Below, piece by piece: positions 11,627 to 21,871 of a stretch of DNA of 64,000 nt. The stretch's first letter is position 1, and every line of letters starts with the position of its first letter. The position numbers were made by a program, and so were the translations under genes. The notes beneath the pieces were generated by a model. The model ran no database searches. It saw only the letters and a program-made list of their open reading frames with translations, and was not told where the DNA came from. The DNA comes from Rutpela maculata (Eukaryota > Arthropoda > Insecta > Coleoptera > Cerambycidae). The stretch spans positions 22,270,234-22,334,233 of the forward strand of contig OW386293.2 of assembly GCA_936432065.2 (NCBI GenBank), given 5' to 3'.

Positions 11627-13073
11627 TCAGGCATGCGCCTTTTTTAAATCTTTAACGTGGACACGTTGTGTTTTCCTGCCGGTAGGGGATCTAATTTCGA
11701 CTACTACTGGGGATATAGTCCGTTCCACGATATATGGTCCTGAGAATTTTGGGGCAAGTTTCGCATTGAAACTTCGAATTGCTGAGGATAATGGGTGTTC
11801 TTTTTTCATAACCCGATCTCCAATACGTGGACTCCAATCTCGGCGTCGTAAATTGTAATGATGGCTCTGTGATTGGTATGCTTTAGCTAAATTTAAATGT
11901 ACCAGTTCGAAAATTTCTGTTAACTTTTGTAAATACTTTACTTGGGTTTGTGGAACATCAGTGGTAATTGGATTTGTCGAGATCTGTTCTCCATTAAGGA
12001 TACCTGGTAAAGTTAACTCCCTACCGAAATTCAGCATGGCTGGAGAGAAACCAGTAGATTCATGTCTGGAAGAATTCATGGCCAAGGTAAATTCGGGTAA
12101 GTATTGGTCCCATTTCCGGTGATCGTTTTCGGTGTACTGACCTATCATAGTCTTCAATACTTTATTTGTCCTTTCTACGGGGTTACATTGGGGTGTATAT
12201 GGCGTAGTTGTACGGTGTGTAATACCGTATTCAGACAGCATACTAGTAAATTCTTTACTTACGAATTGTCTTCCGTTATCGGAAATAATACTTTTCGGGC
12301 ACCCAAAACGTGATATAATTTTTTCTTTTAGGGCTTTGCAGATGGTGCTGGATGTCGCTTTCCGTACTGGGTGACATTCTACCCATTTGGTGAATCTATC
12401 CTGCATCACTATCAGGTTTGTGTTTCCTTTGCTAGACCTCGGGAGTGGTCCTACAATGTCTATACTAACAGTATCCCAACGTCCATTTATTGTTGGAAAT
12501 CGCATTTTTTCAGCGGGTTGTAGTTGAGATTGTTTGTATTTTTGACAGCTGGAACAACGTCTGACATAATTGGCAATGTCTCTGTACATTTTAGGCCAGT
12601 AATATTTATTTGAAATTCTGGTGATTGTTTTTGCTATTCCTAAGTGTCCTGTGTAAGGTAAGGTGCATAAAATTTGTTTTCGTTTTGGCTGTGGTATACA
12701 GAGTTTCCATGGGCTGGAGAATTCAAGATCGGTAAAATCGTTGGTTGTCCAAACATGGCGGTAAAGATTCCCATTTAATATACAGTAATCTGATTTCTTT
12801 TCAGGTTTTTCTGTAACCAATTTGATGGTGTCCTGGTACCATGTGCAATTTTCAGCACCTGTGATAGCAAGAATACAGCCGTCGGAATCGGTATCTTGTT
12901 CGGCGAGTGGCTGGCGGGAAAGTGCATCTGCAACTTTATTTAGGATTCCTTTCCGATATCTAATCTCAAAGTCGTATTGTTGTAGTTCCATTGCCCATCT
13001 CGCTAGACGTCCACTAGGGGATTTTATGGAGTTTAACCACTTTAAACTCTGATGATCTGTTATGACTATAAAA
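11627..13073 (-). pseudogene. pol: Gypsy pol: C-terminal RNase H and integrase
   Basis: The open frame (the ORF itself runs to 13129 and enters the inserted repeat) opens with FIVITDHQSLKWL of RNase H. Then come the linker DALSRQP, the integrase zinc motif (GHLGIAK...RRCSSCQKYK) and the DDE core: SIDIVGPLPRSSKGN, ISDNGRQF, and YTPQCNPVERTNKVLKTMI with the glutamate in PVER. It ends in a basic C-terminus (KTQRVHVKDLKKAHA). Integrase inserts the cDNA into host DNA. All catalytic residues are present, but the frame is cut off from RT by the insertion at 13074-13758. Confidence 0.9.
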
Positions 13074-13758
13074 CCGCTGCCCAAGGAATCACTACTTCCA
13101 CATCCAGATTTTCTATACAAGTCACTCACAACGAAAAAATTTTGTATGTGGAAATAATTGCTTATGGAACTTTAATAACATAATATTTGAAATCCTCTAC
13201 CCCAAAAACCTATAAAACGATACCCCACATCGGTAGTGGGGTGGGGGTGGTGATAGGGGGTGTAGTGGGGGTGGATGAAGTAAAAAAAATATTTTGAGGT
13301 TTCTGGTTCTTGTACACACACTAAATCACATTTTTTTTCATCCCCTTTAATAATGATGCAGGGGTGGTAATGGGGGTGGCTAATGCCAAAAATTTTTTTG
13401 AGACCTTAGCTTCTCTTTAATATACTAAATACCAATTTTCTGGACTCGTACCTGCTTAATTTAAAAATTTTCCCAAAATTTACCCCAATTTACCCCCAAC
13501 CCTTCGATGGAACAAGATGAAAATATAATCTAGTTCCAGATCACGTTAAAATACATACGTGTACCAAATTTCAAGTCGATATCTTAAACGGTTCCAGAGT
13601 AAACGTGCGCACAAAAAAAAGTTACAGACCGACAGACAGAAATTTTTTTTTCGCTCAAACTTAAAATCTCGACGTTTCATGACATTCTAAGCCTATTTGA
13701 ACAATAAAAATTTTTAAAAATTTTTTTGTCGTTACTATACTTCCACTGGATGTGGAAG
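13074..13758 (+). mobile_element. 685-bp non-autonomous repeat inserted in Gypsy RNase H
   Basis: The element starts CCGCTGCCCAAGGAATCAC and ends in a hairpin, CTTCCAC-TGGA-TGTGGAAG. It is bordered by TAAAA at 13069-13073 and 13759-13763. Removing it with one TAAAA restores the RNase H peptide LMGYHFIVITDHQSL, so it is a true insertion. A nearly identical copy is at 32995-33670, and older relatives are at 8094-8741 and inside 2785-3010. Inverted ACTTCCACATCC motifs lie near both ends. It has no coding capacity, and I cannot assign a superfamily. Confidence 0.85.
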
Positions 13759-13763
13759 TAAAA

Positions 13764-14677
13764 TGATATCCCATTAGATAATGTAAGTTTTTCCGGATTC
13801 CAAACACTATCGCCTTGCATTCGAGTTCCACGGCAGACATCATCTTTTCGGTGGGGGATAGGGAACGACTGGCATATGCTATAACTCGGTCTACATTGTC
13901 GACTTTTTGTGTGAGTGCTACTCCTAAACCTTCTTTCGACGCGTCCGTTTGCAGGTAAAAGGTTTTCGAGAAATCTGGGCAACTTAATATTGGTGCTTCT
14001 GTTAGTGACTTTAATTTGTTAAAAGCTTCATCTTCAAGTGGTGACCATTTCCAACGTGTGTGTTTTCTTAGTAGTCTATTTAGTGGGGCAGCAATTTCTG
14101 AATACCCTTGTATAAATCTTCTGTACCGGGATGACATCCCAAGAAAACGACGTAATTGTTTGACGTTTTTTGGCGGTTGGATTGTTGTAATGGCTCTTAC
14201 TTTTTCGGGATCTGTTTTAATGCCGTCTTTGCATACCAAGTGTCCTAGATATCTAAGTTCTTTTCTACAGAATTTGCATTTATCCGGATTTAATTGTAAG
14301 TTTGCTTCTATCAGGCGTCGAAAAATTTCTTTTAGATGTTTTAAATGTTCGTCAAATGTCTTGCTTATAATGACAATGTCATCTAGGTATGCAAAAGCGA
14401 ATGTTATTTCAGGGCCGATAATTTGATCTAAGAGTCTTTGAAAAGTACTTGGAGCAGAGTGGAGACCAAAAGGCAGTACCTTAAATTGGTATAGACCTCT
14501 TCCGGGAACTGTAAAAGCTGTTATCGGTTTACTATCGTCGGTTAATGGTATCAACCAATAGCTGGAACGTAGATCTAACGTTGATATAAAACTAGCTTCC
14601 TTTAGTTTATCTAGAATGGAATTTATGAATGGTAGTGGGTAAGCATCTTTCATTGAAACCTCATTTACCTTCCTGAA
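13764..14677 (-). pseudogene. pol: Gypsy pol: reverse transcriptase and first half of RNase H
   Basis: The frame begins FRKVNEVSMKDAYPLP at the junction with the LTR stub and continues through LDLRSSYW, FKVLPFGLHSAPSTFQRL, the YLDD catalytic box (FAYLDDIVIIS), NPDKCKFC and RYLGHLV. It then enters RNase H (FYLQTDASKEGLGVAL and ELECKAIVFG), ending at LMGYHF where the repeat was inserted. RT copies element RNA into DNA. The N-terminal RT motifs, protease and gag are absent, removed by a deletion ending at 14677/14678. Confidence 0.88.
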
Positions 14678-14727
14678 GTAATGAATGTATAGTCTATTAC
14701 GAGATGTATGGCGTATACTTCATTACA
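14678..14727 (-). repeat. 50-bp stub of the 5' LTR
   Basis: This matches the first 50 bp of the LTR at 9914-10525 with one difference (TAGTCTATT for TAGTTTATT). It starts with the TG end next to TSD copy AGGT at 14728-14731. The rest of the LTR is deleted, and the stub runs straight into pol. Confidence 0.85.
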
Positions 14728-14923
14728 AGGTAATCCCTGTTCAACAAAAAAACCATCCGACATACCATTGTTAATATTCACTTATAGTTTTCTTTCTTCT
14801 AAAAAGCTTCTTATAATATAAATCAGATAGTTAGGGATTTCTAATTTGTTTAATTTGTAAAGTAAACCCAAATGCCATACACTATCAAATGCTTTTTTAA
14901 TGTTTAAGAAAACAGCAGCTGAT
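14728..14923 (-). mobile_element. LINE, RT segment upstream of the Gypsy insertion
   Basis: Minus-strand translation gives SAAVFLNIKKAFDSVWHLGL, the RT motif with the first catalytic Asp (KAFDSVWH), then LLYKLNKLEIPNYL and, after a stop, GMSDGFFVEQGLP. This continues into 9913 and below. The segment ends at the border of the Harbinger-type element at 14923-14927. Confidence 0.8.
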
Positions 14924-15189
14924 TAAGGGCATGTTGTACTAAGGTTTTTTAAACCTACGATCACGGAAACCAGATCAAATTAATTCGCAGATCAAAACAA
15001 TTTTATGTTGTATGTAGATAGTAGATAGTAATCGGCAGTTCAGATGATCCGATTTTAAGTGAGTGACCAGAATGGGCTAAAGCCCATTCTATCTCCTGCG
15101 GAGGGCTTGAGTGCTTTGCGCTCAATTTTACGTTTCAATCAATTTAAAAGTTTTATGAAAATTTGTCTTTTTTCTGTATATTTGAAATT

Positions 15190-15490
15190 TCTTTTTAAAT
15201 TTGTCATTTTTTGAAATTTTGCATTTTTTTAAAACTGACATTTTTGAAGATTTGACATTTTCTAAAAAGTGACATTTCTCCGAAAATTTGACATTTTTCT
15301 GAAAAGTGACATTTCTCCGAAAATTTGACATTTTCACGAATTTTTTACTTTTTTCTGAAAAGTGACATATCTCTGAAAATTTGACATTTTCTGAAAAGTG
15401 ACATTTCCCCGAAAATTTGACATTTTTTAGTAAAATTAACATTTTTCTGAAAGGTGACATTTCTCTGAAAATTCGACATTTCTTGGAAAT
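15190..15490. repeat. Tandem array of short units (about 37-40 bp)
   Basis: Units alternating TTTTCTGAAAAGTGACATTT and CTCCGAAAATTTGACATT are repeated about seven times with small changes. Minus-strand ORFs across it (15128-15460, 15345-15587) are products of the repeat and not genes. A single similar unit, GAAAAGTGACATTTTTTGAC, is at 17965, which suggests both flanks of the LINE at 16076 belong to the same older element. Confidence 0.75.
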
Positions 15491-15534
15491 TAAAAAAAAA
15501 AATTTCGTGACCCGTCTTGTACAAATATATTTTT

Positions 15535-15815
15535 GATATCATCATCGGTTCGCCCGTTATAAGAATTTTACGTTTTTGTGACGTCATCAGGACGTACGTC
15601 TATTTTTCATTCATTCGGATTCCGTCTTTCTTCAATAATGCCACCTATGTGTTAAGTATGAAATCGATATCTATCTCCGTTCATCTGTTGTAAGAATTTT
15701 TCATTTCTGTGACGTCATGTGACGTAGGTGTATTTTTGATTCACTTGGATTTCGTTTTTTCTTCAATAGTTCCACCTACCTACCCGTTTCAAATATGATG
15801 TCAATATCTCTAAAA
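15535..15815. repeat. Direct duplication of about 130 bp
   Basis: Two successive copies share the order TTATAAGAATTTT or TTGTAAGAATTTT, GTGACGTCA, TATTTTT.ATTCA, GGATT.CGT, TTCTTCAATA and CCACCTA. The GTGACGTCA motif in each resembles a CRE-type site, but that alone does not show regulation. Confidence 0.6.
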
Positions 15816-16075
15816 TGGAGGGCGCTTATGCAGATCGACAGTGTATACAATTGTCCTTGGTTTCGATTTGCATCGCGCAAAACACGAAACAAATGTCAAT
15901 TTAGACAAATCGCCCTGTATATGGCTTTTTATCGCCTCGAAGTTTGACAGCAGTTAATTAATCCTTGGAGTATGACAATCAAAAAACAAAAGACTTAGAA
16001 AATTTAATTCTGTACAAATTCGTTAGGGCGAAGTTTTTTGGCCTAGGAGCTACCGTTTAGGAGTTATGGAAGTTT

Positions 16076-17605
16076 TAAGGAGGAACATTTCCAGAAGGCC
16101 TGAAAGTTGCAAAAGTAATACATGTTCACAAAAAGAACTCAAAGAATCACGTAGACAACTACAGACCAATTTCCTTGACGTCAGCAATATCAAAAATTTT
16201 TGAATACTGCATGTTAGAAAGACTCGACTCCTTTATTGTGAGATACGGCCTAATACCTAACGAACAACATGGATTTAGGAGAAACAAATCAACAACAGCC
16301 ACTACAGAATTTTACATGTATATCCTTGATGAATTAGACAAAAGAAGGTGTCCAGTTGGTGTCTATTGCGATCTTAGCAAAGCCTTCGACTGCGTCCCAC
16401 ACCCTCGGCTACTCCACAAGCTGTGGGTGCTGGGCATAAGAGGCAGTGCACACAACTGGTTTAAATCCTATCTCACAAATAGAAAACAATATATTGAGAT
16501 ATCTCACAATGAAGGGGATGGAAGTCGCAGTAGGTATTGCTCTGATACTCTGAATGTAGAGGTAGGAGTACCTCAGGGAAGTATTCTTGCACCTGTACTA
16601 TTCTCTCTCTATGTTGCTGATATTGCAAAACACTTATCCGATTATAAAATAACGATGTACGCAGACGATCTGTCAATATTAATTTCAAGAGAATCCCATG
16701 AATCAAACCAAGAAGCTTGTAATAACTTAATGAAAAAAATAGAACAGTGGTTCTCGATAAACTTATTATTCTTAAATTCAAGCAAGACCGAATACTTATT
16801 GTTTCATACCAGACAAAAACAAGTACTAAACATCGACATAAGCATAGGTGAAACGAACATAGAGAGAAGTAGCACTGTGAAATTTTTAGGTGTAACAATA
16901 ACGGACACTCTTGAATGGACCAGTCATATAGATTTTATTATTAAAAAATTGAACACGAAAATTTATCAAATAAGGTGTATACGTTCTTTACTCAACACTG
17001 AAGTATTAAAAAACTTCTATTTCGCTGAGGTACAATCTAGTCTACTGTACGGAATTATACTGTGGGGAGCCTCTCCAGCAGCAAAAAAATTATTTTCAGC
17101 CCAAAAAAGATGCATACGTACTATGCTAAATAAAAGTCAAAGCGACTCATGTAGGCAATTATTCTCACATCTCAATATTCTTCCTCTGTGTTGTTTGTAT
17201 ATTCTAGAAGTTGCATGCTATATTTTTAAAAATAAACATAACTTTCAATGTCACAGGGACTTACACAAGTATGACACAAGAAATGGCACTGCTCTGTGCA
17301 CACCTCAAAATTCTCTAAATATAACCCTAAAAGGGCCCTTAAGTAATGGTATTAGAATCTTTAACAAAATTCCAACTTACATAAAGGAGCAACCTACCTA
17401 TTTCAGATTCAAAAAGTCATTAAAAAATTATCTAAGGATTGGACTATATTATAACTTAGACGAGTTCTTCTTATGAGAACTTCTCTGTATAAATTTTATT
17501 ATGGATAACTGCATTGTTTATCATTGTTATTGTCATTAAGGTTCAATGTTGAATTTTATAGTATTGTATGTATTTATCTTTTCTTTAAAAATGTATTTTT
17601 AATAT
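16076..17605 (+). pseudogene. 5'-truncated LINE with nearly intact RT
   Basis: From about 16076 the frame reads FPEGLKVAKVIHVHKK, NYRPISLTSAISKIFE (RT motif 1), QHGFRRNKSTTA, GVYCDLSKAFDCVPH (first Asp), VGVPQGSILAPVLFS, TMYADDLSILIS (catalytic Asp pair) and KFLGVTITDTLEW. It then has the C-terminal thumb and RYDTRNG-like region to the stop at 17476 (433 codons from the first Met). No RNase H domain follows. The endonuclease and N-terminus are missing, so it is a dead-on-arrival copy typical of target-primed reverse transcription. Its 3' UTR (17477-17605) matches the inverted fragment at 43543-43895. Confidence 0.85.
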
Positions 17606-18550
17606 GAGAGTGTACCATTTTGAGTCGTGCATCGCCACATATTTGGGTCGATTTCTCCGAAACGAATGTATTTAGGACAATTCTGATGGAACTGGGCGAT
17701 TCCTCAAGAAATGATCTGGACCCTTGTGAATATTTATTTTTAAGCTAGCTGCAGCCGTTTCCGAGATATAAACGAAAAAACGGCGAAGAAAAAGTAGCGT
17801 TTTGAAGCCGAAAAAAGTGCATAAACATGCAATCCTAAAATGTTCATATTGTTCGAAATACACCAGCGGGACGACCGTACGATGTCGCGATGGAAAGAGG
17901 AAGAGTTTTATCCGCATCGTAAATTTCATAGGGCAAATTGAAAATTCGGTCTGGCACGAACAAATGAAAAGTGACATTTTTTGACATTTCAACAAAATTG
18001 CAAAATACAATGACACGACAAAGGAAGCATCGTGAATAAAAATTGAGGGTAGCAAAAATTCGTCCAGAAAGAGACGGACGAATTTAATCAGTTAATTAAG
18101 AAGTTAATCGTTAAATGGAATCGACGAAATATATCCTAATCCAGTAAGCATTTTATTGTATGTCCATCAATACCATTCCGTATCCAGAGAATTGAGCGCG
18201 AAAAAAGCCTTTGCTGCAGTAAATTTGGAAAGAGTAAGGGGCTCAGCCCTCTCAGATTTTAATATATGTTAATTCTGTACATTGACAACACTGATTCCTT
18301 CAAAAATTGTCAATTTTGGCGGAAAATTGACATAATTGCTGAATTAATCAGAACACATAATTAGAACAGCTAATATAACAGTATAATTATTATTATTACC
18401 TAATTATTAATTTTGAGGTAATGTAGAAAAGTATGAAGTATAAAAAAATAGTATTTTAAGTTAGGTTATCCATAATATATTGTTTAATCATTGTTACATA
18501 TTTTACATTTTTATTACGTATTATGTTAATTCAACAATAAATTTAGAAAA
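17606..18550. other. Non-coding part of the Harbinger region
   Basis: I see no conserved protein here. The ORFs on both strands at 17672-18055 overlap each other and lack recognisable motifs. The AAAGTGACATTTTTTGACAT text links it to the tandem block at 15190-15490 on the other side of the LINE. Confidence 0.4.
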
Positions 18551-18591
18551 TATTCGTTTATTAAAATAAGGCATATTTTAATAAACGAATA
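18551..18591. terminator. Perfect 17-bp hairpin at the end of the Harbinger transposase frame
   Basis: Arm TATTCGTTTATTAAAAT, a 7-nt loop, then the exact reverse complement. It covers the stop codon region of the minus-strand transposase (ends 18578). It could act in 3' end formation or be a relic of another MITE. Position is the only evidence. Confidence 0.3.
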
Positions 18592-19591
18592 TAGTAATGT
18601 TATTTTGGTTTACGACACTTGTTGGATCATGTACTAGTGCTTCATATTCATTAATATTATTTGTTAAATCGATTACAGCTTCTATTTCCCCGTTTATTGC
18701 TGGTGGTTGGTCACGCATTTGACAAGCGATGTTGTGTAAGGCTGCAGTGGCTACTACCAAAGCCTGCACTTCGTTCATCTGGAGTCTTATGCCTAATGCT
18801 AAAACTGGAAATCTTTGTTTCCACATTTCAAAGCAACGCTCAACAGGGTTTCTAGTTCGAATCTGTGACTCGTTGAAGAGGGTTTGGGCAGGCGTTTGAG
18901 GGGCGCCAAGTGGAGTTATCAAATACTTTTTAACTTCATATCCACTATCTCCGACTATAACACTGTCAGCTCCAAAATCGTCATTTTTCAGCTTCGTACT
19001 CGCGAATAGGCAAAAATAGAATCATGTGCTGATCCCTGCCAAGGACACACAATGTTTCTGATTATACACTCAGAATCACAGACCACCTGGACATTGAAGG
19101 AAAAAAATCCTATTCGGTTTCTATAAATTTCAGCATCTGTTCCACCGGGAGATTTAATTCGAACGTGTGTGCAGTCAAGTCCTCCAATACATCTAGGAAA
19201 TCTGCATATATAGTAAAAGCCTTGTCTCACTTCAGCTATCTCCTCCTCATTGCTTGGCATTTCAATGTATTGTGGTCGAACTCTTGCAATTGTAGTTATT
19301 ACCTTATATATGCATCGACTTGCTGTTGACTTATCGATGCCACCCAAATCACCAATAACGTGCAAAATGGAGCCACTAGCCAAAAACGGTAATAAATACC
19401 ATGTCTTCAGCAGATAGAGCATGACTCCTGAAATTGATTAAAAGAAACATAATTCACAATATATTTTTATAATTTTTACACTACCTATTAGTAGTCGGTG
19501 CTATTTCCACGTATATGAGGTCCAAGAGATACCGAGCCACTGACTTTGATGTTCTATAACGATTTTTAAACTCATTGCCCCTCCATTTAAC

Positions 19592-20956
19592 TGGAACTCC
19601 CATCTGGAAAAGGTAATCTACAAGGCGCGACTCTCCTTATGGACATGTCGCAGAATTTGTGGAGAAACCTGGGGCATAGGTCCCCAACAAATATACTGGC
19701 TTTACGTTACGGTCATAAGACCAATGGTAGCGTATGCCTCCATAGTTTGGTGGTCGAAAGGGCTACAAAAAACGACCAAAGCCAAACTCTCTGGTCTACG
19801 GAGACAAGTATGTCTGGCGGTAACTGGTGCGATAAGTACCACACCGTCAGCAGCTCTGGAAATCCTCCTGGATCTACCCCCTCTCCACATCTACTTGGAG
19901 AGAGAGGCCAGGTGGGCAACATACAGACTTCAACAAGAGGTAAATAATATGCCGCAGGCTAGCATCATGGAATGCAACAGGCTGTCAGATGACATAGAGT
20001 GTCACGGCATCCTGGGAATGCTTTCAGATGTGATGCCTACCGCGACCAACTATGAACTGCCTTTTACCGCCTTTTTTCCTGGAAGAGACGAATGGGATTG
20101 GAACAAAACTGACCTACAAAGAGCAGACATCCGTTGGTTTACAGACGGCTCCAAAACCCCTGAGGGAGTTGGAGCTGGAGCATACAGTCGCAATCCAAAG
20201 GTAAGAATCACTTCAAGCCTGGGCAATTATGCGACTGTGTTTCAGGCAGAAGTTCATGCCATTGAACTGTGTACAAGGAGGCTTGAGCAGATGCATCCTA
20301 GACACAGATCAATAAAAATCTTTTCAGACAGCCAAGCAGCTCTCAAAGCTCTTGGCTCACATCGCTGCAATTCTAAATTGGTCTGGAACTGCCAAAAGGC
20401 TCCAGCCCGATTGGGCAGATACAACAAATTAACTCTGGTCTGGATACCGGGCCATTCTGGCTTGGAGGGCAACGAAGTAGCCGACTCCTTAGCCAGGGAA
20501 GATGCGGTATCAAAATTTATCGGACCGGAGCCAGTGCTTGGCATATCGGCAAGTACTGTGAAATCAACCATCTTGGCCTGGACTGAGGGGAAAATCCTCC
20601 AGTACTGGCAAGAACTACCAGGATTAGTTCATTCAAAGGAGTTCATCACATACCCCTTGAAATCAAGAACTAAAAAACTATTAGAGTTAAATAGGTTACA
20701 CCTAAGAACGCTAGTTGGCCTATACACTGGGCACTGCAGACTTAATCACCACCTACACAGACTCGGAATAGCAGACAACGCTGAATGCCGATTGTGTTTG
20801 GAGGAGGATGAAACGGCAGTGAACATTTTATGTACCTGTCCTGCTGCAGAAAGAACTAGATTCTCACTTTTTGACAAAGGGCAACTGCTGCCAGAGGATC
20901 TGGACAACCTCTCACAAGGTAGTCGGCTTTATCAAAAAGCTGAACCTATTGGGTGA
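19592..20956 (+). pseudogene. LINE ORF2 C-terminal part with RNase H
   Basis: The frame runs from the 5' truncation to a stop at 20956 with no internal break. It contains a helical linker (TVIRPMVAYASIVWW) and then RNase H: IRWFTDGSKT (Asp), TVFQAEVHAIELC (Glu), IKIFSDSQAALKAL (Asp) and VWIPGHSGLEGNEVADSLAR (His/Asp). It closes with a Cys/His motif (CRLCLEEDETAVNILCTCP). RNase H degrades the RNA strand during element copying. All four RNase H active-site positions appear present. The first Met at 19724 is not the native start. Confidence 0.85.
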
Positions 20957-21048
20957 AATATAATTAGGAGTGAGCCACAATAGACCAGATGGTCGCGGTG
21001 GAGGGTCTGTTACTAGCCCACTCCCATATCAACCTAACCTAACCTAAC
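19592..21048 (+). mobile_element. RNase H-type LINE, 5' truncated, inserted in Harbinger
   Basis: The element is flanked by CTCCATTTAAC (19581-19591) and CTCCACTTAAC (21049-21059), a duplication of the transposase coding sequence for VKWR. It begins in codons for WNSHLEKVIYKARLSLW, the region after RT in I/R1-like LINEs, so RT and endonuclease are lost. The 3' end closes with AACCTAACCTAACCTAACCT, four CCTAA units resembling the insect telomeric repeat. The single T/C difference between the TSD copies suggests a moderately old insertion. Confidence 0.88.
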
Positions 21049-21173
21049 CTCCACTTAACAGAATTATTGGGTCTTTCTCGAAACACACCTGGAATCCGAG
21101 GGTGTAAAACTAGTTTAAGAAGTTCTAAAAAGTCTTCATCATCTGTCAGACCTTCTAAGTAGTTTTCTTGCAT

Positions 21174-21871
21174 TACTTAATGACAACAGAACAAGAAAAA
21201 ACTTGGACAACACTCCAGCTCAGCCCTTCCTATTTAACTGTTCAGTATCTAATTCTAATATTATTATTTTATTTGATCATGTCAGTGTCAAAATTTGAAA
21301 GAATGTGAGGTTAGATCCGACTGATCGAAGTTTAATCTGCTATCAGAGGCGATTTAAGTGTTCCCTGAATTAACCATCGTTAAAATGCCGATCTACAATA
21401 GTACAACAACGTTCGAACACTGATCCTCGATTCAAAGTTGATCCGGGATTTAAATTGTTAGTACAACGCGCTCTTAAGGTTGTCTAATTTAGCTGACTGG
21501 ACATTGGACATGAGAATTGTACTTTAGGATTATTATTGACAATATTAACTTAACAACAGTTTTTAGAGTCATTAATATAAATCGTGATCTAACATAGATA
21601 GCTATTTTTTAAAAAACCAGTACCATGTGAATTTTGCCTCGTTTTATTTGCTGTTCAAAATACTTGCAATCAATGCAGTGTTCTATGAAGGAAATTGACA
21701 GATTGCCAAGATGTAGTAGTTTTATTCTCTCGTAATGGAAACAACACTCAGCAGTACTTAGCACTATTGATTGTGACTTTAGTGACTTTCATTGGAATCA
21801 CGTATTTATCTAAACGACAATACGAATTGCTAAAATGATTTTATAATTCTTCTAATATACTTTTCTCTTAG
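21174..21871. other. End of the Harbinger element and flanking intron
   Basis: Up to 21473 this is the 5' flank of the transposase and the right inverted repeat. From 21478 to the acceptor CTTAG at 21871 I see no element or coding signal. Confidence 0.4.

Larger units (their letters stand above)
9914..14727 (-). mobile_element. Gypsy LTR retrotransposon with 4-bp TSD, internally deleted
   Basis: The minus-strand element is flanked by AGGT at 9910-9913 and 14728-14731. It carries a full 3' LTR (9914-10525), a polypurine tract, a downstream extra ORF, and pol from RT to integrase. The 5' side is a 50-bp LTR stub fused directly to RT, so most of the 5' LTR, the primer-binding site, gag, protease and the start of RT are missing. 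RNase H is split by a 685-bp repeat. Domain order RT-RNase H-integrase and the 4-bp TSD fit Ty3/gypsy. It cannot transpose by itself. Confidence 0.9.
18578..21173 (-). pseudogene. HARBI1-like transposase, split by a LINE and frameshifts
   Basis: The minus-strand start at 21173 gives MQENYLEGLTDDEDFLELL then FRERPNNSVKWR. The frame resumes after the LINE (19592-21048) as KWRGNEFKNRYRTSKSVARY. A 57-bp GT-AG intron is at 19428-19484. Then come SHALSAEDMVFIT, a frameshift, LASGSILHVIGDLGGIDKST (helix-turn-helix) and GGLDCTHVRIKSPGG (first catalytic Asp). VCPWQGSAHDSIF follows, then another frameshift near 18990, VIVGDSGYEVKKYLITPLGA (second Asp) and RNPVERCFEMWKQRFPVLAL (catalytic Glu). The catalytic triad survives, but at least two frameshifts and the LINE make it non-functional. 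Confidence 0.85.
14927..21473 (-). mobile_element. PIF/Harbinger-type DNA transposon with nested insertions
   Basis: The left end GGGCATGTTGTACTAAGG and right end (inverted) GAGCGCGTTGTACTAACA form inverted repeats of about 17 bp. Both are bordered by TTAA (14923-14926 and 21474-21477), compatible with the 3-bp TWA duplication of Harbinger. A HARBI1-like transposase lies on the minus strand at 18578-21173. Inside it are a tandem-repeat block, a LINE (16076-17605) and another LINE (19592-21048). Removing the LINEs leaves about 3.5 kb, a usual size for the family. The left half may contain a further element, so the full extent is less certain than the transposase. Confidence 0.55.

Noticed and set aside
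15128..15587. Two overlapping minus-strand ORFs rich in Phe/Ser/Glu
   Set aside because: They are translations of a tandem repeat in two frames, with no conserved domain.
17672..18055. 127-codon minus-strand ORF
   Set aside because: It overlaps a + strand ORF of similar quality, shows no motif and lies within non-coding element sequence.
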